A stretch of DNA of 7,821 nt from Proteobacteria bacterium UBA1278 (GTDB lineage Bacteria; Pseudomonadota; Gammaproteobacteria; Comchoanobacterales; Comchoanobacteraceae), in NCBI GenBank assembly GCA_002308435.1, contig DBUY01000025.1, positions 1 through 7,821 on the forward strand, in the 5' to 3' direction. A model generated the notes under the pieces. That model made no database searches. It saw only the letters and a program-made list of their open reading frames with translations, and had not been told where the DNA came from. Shown here piece after piece: positions 1 through 4,680 of the stretch; position 1 is the first letter of the stretch; each line of letters starts with the position of its first letter. The position numbers and the translations under genes were made by a program.

Positions 1-47
1 GACCCCAACCTTGGCAAGGTTGTGCTCTACCACTGAGCTATTCCCGC
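1..47 (-). tRNA. glyW: tRNA-Gly (anticodon GCC), 3' part beyond the window edge
   Basis: Read on the minus strand from base 47 downward, the sequence folds as the 5' two-thirds of a tRNA: acceptor strand GCGGGAA, D-arm GCTC...GAGC, and anticodon stem CAACC/GGTTG around a loop TTGCCAA with anticodon GCC. The variable region begins at the window edge; the T-arm and 3' end are not visible. It lies directly after pgsA in the same direction, as glyW does in Escherichia coli, and its first ten bases are also the last three codons and stop of pgsA. The tRNA identity is secure; the symbol is by analogy with E. coli. Confidence 0.95.
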
Positions 48-604
48 GTAATCTTACGTTCAGCAACTTCTGGTCGTTTCAGGTAGTGACCAAAAGATAT
101 TAGTGTCAGTAAAGACGATGCGTATAATAGCATACTTCCTGTGATATAAACAAGGCCGTTTTCATTGACGATGTTCAGCATCAGCGTAATTTGTGCACTA
201 AATAGTAGGACTGTTTTTATCTTAGCGAGGGTAGACACTGCAAATTGTGTGTCGAATTTGTTGGCTTTGTATTGACGGATGCGCTTGGTCGTAATGATAA
301 CATCTCTAATGATAATCAACGAACTGGCAATCCATATACTCGCGAGTGGGTACTGCTGACATATCACACAGAGTGCTGCCCAGCTGATTGCTTTGTCCCC
401 GAGTGGGTCCAGCAGTGCACCGAGTGGACTACTGAGGTCCAGGCTTTTTGCAATATAGCCATCCAGCCAGTCTGAGAGTGCGCTGATGATGAAGATCATG
501 AGTCCCAGTCGAATATCGATTGCAGTAGCATAGAGAAATACTGGCGCGAGCACCATTCGCAGCGCTGATATTGTGTTCGGTAAGTGAGTAATTAGTGGAC
601 CCAT
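38..604 (-). CDS. pgsA: CDP-alcohol phosphatidyltransferase, probable CDP-diacylglycerol-glycerol-3-phosphate 3-phosphatidyltransferase
   Basis: This 188-residue inner-membrane enzyme probably makes phosphatidylglycerol phosphate from CDP-diacylglycerol and glycerol-3-phosphate, the committed step to phosphatidylglycerol and cardiolipin. The family signature is complete in spacing: D45, D48-G49, A52, G62, D66 and D70. The usual Arg after A52 is Lys53, a conservative change. The N-terminal LPNTISALRMVLAP stretch and the later AKIKT...Q segment (about 127-138) also fit PgsA, and several hydrophobic segments fit the usual multi-pass membrane topology. Length is close to the E. coli enzyme (about 182). 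The ATG at 604 keeps the conserved N-terminus, but the only purine-rich SD-like bases are an AGG touching the ATG, so initiation may be weak or coupled to the upstream transpeptidase gene 74 bp away. The gene ends inside tRNA-Gly. Another CDP-alcohol phosphatidyltransferase specificity cannot be ruled out. Confidence 0.88.
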   Translation of the reverse strand: MGPLITHLPNTISALRMVLAPVFLYATAIDIRLGLMIFIISALSDWLDGYIAKSLDLSSPLGALLDPLGDKAISWAALCVICQQYPLASIWIASSLIIIRDVIITTKRIRQYKANKFDTQFAVSTLAKIKTVLLFSAQITLMLNIVNENGLVYITGSMLLYASSLLTLISFGHYLKRPEVAERKITRE

Positions 605-678
605 CCTGCAATGATATCATTATCACTACACTGATGGCAATCCGTGTCTCTGTGTTGACTGATGGCTTATTCTCGGCC

Positions 679-1569
679 TCAGCCAGTAATACCAATTGCG
701 AGCGGGATCCCGGTATTTTGTTTCAGTGCCTCATCAACCAATGCTTGATCAACGCGAACGGGTGTGCCATCTCGATTCATCTTATTGATGAGATCGTATA
801 CTTCAATTTTATCACCACGATGATAAGGTCGTGTTTTCTCGTAGTAGAGATATCCTCTGTCGATGCCAAGCTTTTCATCAGTCGTCACAAAATATACAGG
901 GTCTTTCACCTGTACCAGAGAATATAATTCTGCAATATTGCGATTATACATCCGAATACAGCCTGAGCTCACTTCTTTACCAATCAGTGATTCCTGATTG
1001 GTACCATGAATTAGGATACGGGCTTTACTGGTATATATTGCGTAGTTTCCAAGTGGGTTGTTGGGACCTGGTGGTACGACGGCAGGTAGGTGCTCGCCGT
1101 ATTTGTTATAGTGATATTGTGCAATGGATTTTGGAACGTGCCAGCTTGGACCCACTTTTGTCCGAGTCACGTACCCTGAGAACTCTGGTGATTTCCATCC
1201 AGAGCGACCAACAGCAATTGGATAGGTCACCACGGTATAGTCATCGACAAAATAGTATAATCGTTTTTCTGACAAATTAACCACAATACCTTTTCTGATA
1301 GATTTTTCGGGTAGTATATGTTGTGTTGGTATGAGTAATACTTTACCACGTGATTGTCTAATATTTTTGATCTGTGGATTTGCTCGTCTCAATTCCAGAT
1401 ATCCCACATCATAATAGTAGGCAATAGACTCCCAGCTATCGTTTCGTTGTATGCTGTGGTACTGAATTTCTCCAATTAAGTCGCTATATCCATTATAACG
1501 ATACGTTGCTGCATTGGATTGGCTTATGAACATGAGTAGTAGTGCTAGGGTTATGAAATATCGTGACAT
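679..1569 (-). CDS. Secreted L,D-transpeptidase with LysM and YkuD domains (ErfK/YbiS/YcfS/YnhG type)
   Basis: A 296-residue exported enzyme of the envelope. Residues 1-20 form a signal peptide ending in SNA-A. A LysM peptidoglycan-binding domain spans about 34-81 (asparagine-proline near its end, then VLLIPTQHILP). A YkuD catalytic domain spans about 93-228. Its active-site pair is visible: H188 in IHGTN and nucleophile C204 in SSGCIRM, 16 residues apart, with R206 conserved; VVPPGPNNPLGNYAIY is typical of the LdtA/B/C/E group. The family forms 3-3 meso-diaminopimelate cross-links or anchors outer-membrane lipoproteins to peptidoglycan; which of these applies cannot be told here. Residues about 229-296 are a tail beyond YkuD. 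An AAGAGA ribosome site lies 8 bases before the ATG. pgsA follows in the same direction after 74 bp, so they are probably co-transcribed. Confidence 0.93.
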   Translation of the reverse strand: MSRYFITLALLLMFISQSNAATYRYNGYSDLIGEIQYHSIQRNDSWESIAYYYDVGYLELRRANPQIKNIRQSRGKVLLIPTQHILPEKSIRKGIVVNLSEKRLYYFVDDYTVVTYPIAVGRSGWKSPEFSGYVTRTKVGPSWHVPKSIAQYHYNKYGEHLPAVVPPGPNNPLGNYAIYTSKARILIHGTNQESLIGKEVSSGCIRMYNRNIAELYSLVQVKDPVYFVTTDEKLGIDRGYLYYEKTRPYHRGDKIEVYDLINKMNRDGTPVRVDQALVDEALKQNTGIPLAIGITG

Positions 1570-1597
1570 CCTGTCAATCTCTTAAAGACATTGCGAC

Positions 1598-1603
1598 CTT
1601 ATA
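1598..1603 (-). promoter_or_regulatory. Possible -10 element for the L,D-transpeptidase gene
   Basis: The minus strand reads TATAAG here, 28 bases before the ATG at 1569, leaving a short leader with the ribosome site AAGAGA. No convincing -35 hexamer is found 16-18 bases upstream, so the call rests on the -10 match and position only. Confidence 0.3.
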
Positions 1604-1632
1604 GCGTTGTTTGATAATTTCTGCAGATTTTT

Positions 1633-1649
1633 TTCACTTTTTTTGTGAA
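1633..1649. repeat. Inverted repeat TTCAC-T7-GTGAA in the divergent promoter region
   Basis: Five-base arms TTCAC and GTGAA flank seven T residues. It sits about 50 bases upstream of the likely transcription start of the transpeptidase gene and about 160 bases upstream of the start codon at 1808. It could be an operator for a dimeric regulator. The arms are short and the centre is low-complexity, so chance is a real alternative. Confidence 0.25.
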
Positions 1650-1712
1650 CCATTGATATCGTTATTTGTATCTGGGAAATTATTTTGTCATTTATCATTG
1701 TGTAATGAATGA

Positions 1713-1740
1713 TTGCTCCCGTGATTTTTGTATTTAATAA
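1713..1740 (+). promoter_or_regulatory. Candidate promoter for the gene at 1808
   Basis: TTGCTC at 1713-1718 and TAATAA at 1735-1740 are separated by 16 bases, a weak sigma-70-like pair. Transcription would start near 1747 and give a leader of about 60 bases that includes the inverted repeat around the start codon. Both hexamers are imperfect. Confidence 0.3.
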
Positions 1741-1765
1741 CCAGATAAGACATTTATTCATCGTT

Positions 1766-1808
1766 TGGGTAATAGTGTCGCTGTAATAAACAGTTTAAGG
1801 ATTACCCA
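1766..1808 (+). promoter_or_regulatory. Inverted repeat enclosing the ribosome site, possible translational hairpin
   Basis: TGGGTAAT at 1766-1773 is perfectly complementary to ATTACCCA at 1801-1808. The last base of the right arm is the A of the ATG. The 27-base loop holds most of the Shine-Dalgarno sequence AAGGA (1797-1801). In the mRNA this 8-bp stem would put the start codon at the base of a hairpin and could lower initiation until it is melted or bound. It could instead be a DNA operator. The pairing is seen directly; the function is inferred. Confidence 0.45.
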
Positions 1809-2542
1809 TGGCCTCTCCAGACAAACAACCATCCAATGAAACGAGATATGATTTGTCCGATTTCGACTTAAATATGTCGCTCGATAGCGTTAATAGTCTA
1901 TCTTCTGTAAAGATTCAACATTTCAATGATGAAAATATGGATATTTCAAACCAATTAAATTCATCTGATCATGGTGGCTCCTATAATGTTCTGAATTGTT
2001 CTTTGAATTCTACTCTGCCCGGGTTTGTGTCATCTGACGATATCTTGCACGATAGTTTTACATTAGCTTCTAACACGTCATTTTTTAGCCAACTGAACTT
2101 GCCTCTGAGTCCAATCACCTCGACTCGGAAGGATACTGTTGCTTCAGAGCAGATTGTCTATCCTTATGATCAGTCAGAGCCCAGCGAGGATGATTCTCTT
2201 GTCTATAGTACGACTTCTCAAAGCCGATCAGTCATGTCACCAGGCGATGCTGCAGATATGCTAGTTGCACTTGGGGACGATTCTGGCTCTCTATCCGAGT
2301 CTAATCTCTCACAACAGTGTGTTCCTGCAGAATCGTCTTCGCCACTAACCCGTGAGGCGATTCAGTCAATAGATCACTCAAACAATCCTAGACATGCATC
2401 AAAGCGCGCACACGGAGAAATTGATGATACAACTGATGAAACAAAGTCTACTGATAGTCAATCGACAAGCTCTGCAAAGCGCGTTTGTCGTGATGACAAC
2501 CCCGAGGAATCTGAATTGCGTGCTACTATTTCTATGAGGTGA
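1808..2542 (+). CDS. Ser/Asp-rich, largely disordered protein of unknown function; effector candidate
   Basis: I do not recognise this 244-residue protein. It has no signal peptide or membrane segment, and about 20% Ser (49) and 11% Asp (26), with many Thr, Asn and Gln, so most of it is probably disordered. One helix-prone stretch stands out: SPGDAADMLVALGDD (144-158). Small basic clusters occur at SKR (198-200) and AKRVCR (223-228), weakly like nuclear-import signals. The C-terminus carries Glu residues in EESE (233-236), 9-12 residues from the end, as in the E-block of some Dot/Icm type IV effectors. The start is well supported: AAGGA lies 6 bases before the ATG. Nothing enzymatic is visible. 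Composition looks more eukaryotic than bacterial, so a secreted host-directed protein is plausible but inferred; no secretion system lies in the window. Confidence 0.8.
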   Translation: MASPDKQPSNETRYDLSDFDLNMSLDSVNSLSSVKIQHFNDENMDISNQLNSSDHGGSYNVLNCSLNSTLPGFVSSDDILHDSFTLASNTSFFSQLNLPLSPITSTRKDTVASEQIVYPYDQSEPSEDDSLVYSTTSQSRSVMSPGDAADMLVALGDDSGSLSESNLSQQCVPAESSSPLTREAIQSIDHSNNPRHASKRAHGEIDDTTDETKSTDSQSTSSAKRVCRDDNPEESELRATISMR

Positions 2543-2556
2543 TATTTACCGGCTAA

Positions 2557-3855
2557 TTATACTTTTTCAATAATAGTCGCAATGCCCATACCAGCGCCAA
2601 TGCATTGGGTTGCAACACCGATCTTTTTATCATGGACGTGTAAAGATCGTGCCAATGTCCCGACTAAACGGACACCCGTTGCTCCCAATGGATGGCCAAT
2701 TGCTAATGAGCCGCCATTAATGTTCAAACGACTGTGTGGGATTTCAAGCTCATGCATCGTTGCAATTACCTGACTAGCAAAGGCTTCGTTGAACTCAATC
2801 AGGTCGATATCCTTGCTCGTGAGACCTGCTCGACTGAGTGCTTTCTTGACTGCGATGACTGGGCCTATCCCCATGATTTGTGGTTTGATGCCGGCTACTG
2901 CAGTGGTCACAATCTTTGCGAGTGGTTTAATTCCAAGCGCTTTGGCTCGACTTGCACTCATCAATAAGCAAGCCGATACGCCATCGTTAGTTGGACAGCA
3001 ATTGCCAGCAGTGAGTATGATTTCATTTTTCAGGTAGCTCTGCACGCCAGATAGAGGTTTGAGCGAACCAAGTTGCTCCATGTTTGCATTAGCACGGTAG
3101 CCCTCATCAATGGATAATACTGCATTTTCACCAGTCTGACCGTAATCACAATGACCATTTTTATCAAATACAGGCAGAGTGATGTCAATGGGTGTAATTT
3201 CATGTTCGTAAAATCCGTTGTCTTTTGCTTTGCCGTACTTTTTGTGTGAATCCAATGTGAATAGATCACAGGCTTCACGACTAATGTCATACATGTCTGC
3301 GACGTTTTGTGCTGTTTGAGTCATCGTGCATAGTGGTGGTGACTGGCAAATCGCCTCAGGGATAGTTGTTTTTAGGAATTCATTATCGCTTGACGAGGGT
3401 TGTGACTGTAATGTGTTGTGATGTTGAAATAGGCCTGGGTTGATTTTGGTGATCCGGGTTGTTTTCTGCATTGGCCATGAAAGATTACGTTCCATGCGTT
3501 CAACGCCCATTGCGATGCCGATATCATATTCCCCTAGTTTGATTGCATGTGTGATGCGATGAATAGCCTCCATGCTCGAACCGCATTGTCGATTGGTTTC
3601 AAATTTACTGGCTTCATAGGGTATGCCTGCTAATTGAGCGATCTGTGCGGACCCCATGTTCAGTAATTCTGCTGCCTGGCCTACTTGACCCAGACCGATT
3701 TCGTCAATCATCTCAATTTTGAGTTGGGGGTGCTGTTTGAGTAGGGTATGTAGAATTTTGACCGATAAATCATCGAGACGAGTTGCGACTAACTGTCCTT
3801 TCCCACCTCTTGTGAATCCACTTCTTCTCATATCTACAATCACAACGTCTTCCAT
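2557..3855 (-). CDS. fadA: Thiolase, probable 3-ketoacyl-CoA thiolase (acetyl-CoA C-acyltransferase)
   Basis: A 432-residue cytoplasmic thiolase that should cleave 3-ketoacyl-CoA with CoA to acetyl-CoA and a shortened acyl-CoA in beta-oxidation. All catalytic elements are intact: nucleophile C91 in NRQCGSS, NEAFA at 356-360, H388 in GGSLAIGHPLGATG, and C418 in CIGAGMG. The N-terminus (MEDVVIVD) and C-terminus (GIATIIEKV) resemble E. coli FadA rather than FadI. It is about 45 residues longer than E. coli FadA, mostly through an extra segment within about residues 126-178, before the DISRE motif. The sequence NCCPTNDG (285-292) lies where thiolases usually have GNxSxxxDGAA. A strong ribosome site AAAGGA precedes the ATG. 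No fadB-like partner is adjacent, so an acetyl-CoA acetyltransferase or another thiolase role remains possible. Confidence 0.92.
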   Translation of the reverse strand: MEDVVIVDMRRSGFTRGGKGQLVATRLDDLSVKILHTLLKQHPQLKIEMIDEIGLGQVGQAAELLNMGSAQIAQLAGIPYEASKFETNRQCGSSMEAIHRITHAIKLGEYDIGIAMGVERMERNLSWPMQKTTRITKINPGLFQHHNTLQSQPSSSDNEFLKTTIPEAICQSPPLCTMTQTAQNVADMYDISREACDLFTLDSHKKYGKAKDNGFYEHEITPIDITLPVFDKNGHCDYGQTGENAVLSIDEGYRANANMEQLGSLKPLSGVQSYLKNEIILTAGNCCPTNDGVSACLLMSASRAKALGIKPLAKIVTTAVAGIKPQIMGIGPVIAVKKALSRAGLTSKDIDLIEFNEAFASQVIATMHELEIPHSRLNINGGSLAIGHPLGATGVRLVGTLARSLHVHDKKIGVATQCIGAGMGIATIIEKV

Positions 3856-3884
3856 CTTTCATCCTTTGATCTTGTGGTGATTCC

Positions 3885-3890
3885 ATTATA
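3885..3890 (-). promoter_or_regulatory. -10 element of the thiolase promoter
   Basis: The minus strand reads a perfect TATAAT here, 29 bases before the thiolase ATG. No good -35 hexamer is found at 16-18 bases, which suggests an activator-dependent promoter. The 16-bp palindrome at 3912-3927 is centred near -41 relative to the expected start. The plus strand reads TATAGT over almost the same bases (3887-3892), so the element could work in both directions. Confidence 0.5.
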
Positions 3891-3911
3891 GTCTAAGATA
3901 ATCACATGCGT

Positions 3912-3927
3912 TGGAAAAATTTTTCCA
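3912..3927. repeat. 16-bp perfect palindrome, candidate operator of the thiolase promoter
   Basis: TGGAAAAATTTTTCCA is fully self-complementary. Its centre lies about 41 bases upstream of the transcription start expected from the TATAAT at 3885-3890, a usual place for a class II activator site. It is not an obvious match to a FadR or CRP site. The palindrome is certain; the role is inferred. Confidence 0.45.
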
Positions 3928-3931
3928 TGAT

Positions 3932-3948
3932 ATGCACTCAGTGTGCAT
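3932..3948. repeat. Inverted repeat ATGCAC-N5-GTGCAT
   Basis: Perfect 6-base arms at 3932-3937 and 3943-3948 flank the loop TCAGT. It follows the 16-bp palindrome by four bases. It may be a second protein site in the divergent intergenic region or the first hairpin of a plus-strand transcript. Confidence 0.35.
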
Positions 3949-3955
3949 CGGTTAG

Positions 3956-3977
3956 ATGGTGCCGTAGCGCATTTTTT
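3956..3977 (+). terminator. Terminator-like hairpin with T6 tail (weak)
   Basis: On the plus strand the bases 3956-3962 and 3967-3972 can pair around the loop CGTA, giving six pairs with one bulged G and one G-U, followed by six T residues at 3972-3977. There is no annotated plus-strand gene before it. If functional it would end a short transcript starting near 3899. Confidence 0.25.
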
Positions 3978-3979
3978 AT

Positions 3980-4041
3980 CTCTACACAAATTTTGTAATT
4001 CAGTGAGACCCGAGCACATTTATGTCCATCGATGTGTAGAG
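3980..4041 (+). repeat. Perfect 9-bp inverted repeat followed by a T6 run
   Basis: CTCTACACA at 3980-3988 and TGTGTAGAG at 4033-4041 are exact reverse complements, separated by 44 bases, with T6 at 4046-4051 shortly after the right arm. The T-run is on the plus strand only, so a plus-strand RNA could end here. The long loop contains further short self-complementary bits (ACATTTATGT near 4016-4025). This gap (3856-4171) holds no protein-coding gene that I can support. Confidence 0.4.
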
Positions 4042-4127
4042 TGTATTTTTTGATGAGTTAATAAATGATCAATGTTGCCGAAAACAGGTCATTGTTCCTT
4101 GTTTAAATGTTAAATTGCTTGCATTTA

Positions 4128-4140
4128 GATATAATATAAC
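4128..4140 (+). promoter_or_regulatory. Zur-like box overlapping the zur -10 element
   Basis: GATATAATATAAC differs by one base from the core of the known gammaproteobacterial Zur consensus, GTTATANTATAAC. It is a near-perfect palindrome centred on A4134 and contains a TATAAT (4130-4135), so a bound repressor would block the promoter. The zur start codon lies 31 bases downstream. No good -35 is visible. The simplest reading is zinc-dependent autorepression of zur. AT-rich -10 regions can mimic such a site by chance. Confidence 0.55.
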
Positions 4141-4171
4141 ATACAATAGCATTTTATGCGGAGCTAAAGAA

Positions 4172-4606
4172 ATGACAGTCACTGTTGAAAACACCCATGC
4201 CCCAACTAGTCTTAATTTAACCCCCTCTCGTCGTGCTGTGTTAGATATTGTTAAATCAGCTGGTCGGCCGATGAAAGCTTATGACATACTGAGCAAGCTT
4301 CAAGAAGTCATCAAACATGCAAAGCCACCGACCGTATACCGGGCTTTAGATTATTTAGTCACTAACCATGTACTGCATCGCGTTAATAATCAGAATGCTT
4401 TTATGCACTGCCAGCAACATGTTGAATGTTCTAAACAACAAGAGGAGCGAGTCAGTATTTTGTTTTCATGTCAGTTGTGTGGTGCTGTTATTGAGAATGC
4501 CAACCACTCTTTGACTGCTATCATCAAACAGATGACCGGTTCACTTGGCTTTAAGTCAGATGCTGATATGGTTGAGTGCTCGGGTGTCTGTCAAGATTGT
4601 CGTTAA
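4172..4606 (+). CDS. zur: Fur-family transcriptional regulator, probable zinc uptake regulator Zur
   Basis: A 144-residue DNA-binding repressor that would use zinc as co-repressor. A winged helix covers about residues 12-75, with the diagnostic KPPTVYRALDYL (51-62). The structural zinc site is C100-x2-C103 with C140-x2-C143, matching E. coli Zur C103/C106/C143/C146. Regulatory-site residues also align: H69, C80 and E108 correspond to E. coli H77, C88 and E111. The fourth ligand (E. coli H96) has no His in register; a 5-residue longer loop carries H83 and C86 instead. The start at 4172 is chosen because GGAG ends 8 bases before it and the conserved domain needs nothing upstream. An in-frame TTG at 4115 would put 19 extra residues over the promoter and Zur-like box. 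Zinc-transport genes are not in the window. Confidence 0.88.
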   Translation: MTVTVENTHAPTSLNLTPSRRAVLDIVKSAGRPMKAYDILSKLQEVIKHAKPPTVYRALDYLVTNHVLHRVNNQNAFMHCQQHVECSKQQEERVSILFSCQLCGAVIENANHSLTAIIKQMTGSLGFKSDADMVECSGVCQDCR

Positions 4607-4611
4607 TTCCG

Positions 4612-4641
4612 CGTTGACCGCTATGGTTCAGTAGGTCAGCG
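4612..4641. repeat. Hairpin between the convergent zur and cysteine-repeat genes
   Basis: CGTTGACC (4612-4619) pairs with GGTCAGCG (4634-4641) as an 8-bp stem with one G-U and a 14-base loop. It sits in the 74-bp gap between two converging genes, where a bidirectional terminator is expected. There is no T-run on either side, so it is not a standard intrinsic terminator. Confidence 0.3.
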
Positions 4642-4680
4642 ACTTGCTCCTATCTGCGGCTTCATTGAGATCTCCACCAA

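Noticed and set aside
610..621. Perfect palindrome AATGATATCATT just upstream of pgsA, similar to a Fur box half
   Set aside because: It is one base short of the Fur consensus in the centre, lies inside a probable operon against the pgsA start codon, and no iron-related gene is nearby. A 12-bp AT-rich palindrome can occur by chance.
831..1280. Plus-strand open frame of 149 residues opposite the L,D-transpeptidase gene
   Set aside because: It lies fully inside a gene with clear domains and catalytic residues and has no independent support.
1633..1649. TTCAC...GTGAA as a CRP site
   Set aside because: A CRP site reads TGTGA-N6-TCACA; here the arms are in the opposite order and the centre is a T-run, so only an unnamed inverted repeat is reported.
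4115..4171. Upstream TTG start adding 19 residues to the Zur protein
   Set aside because: There is no ribosome site before it, it overlaps the promoter and Zur-like box, and the ATG at 4172 has a good GGAG site.
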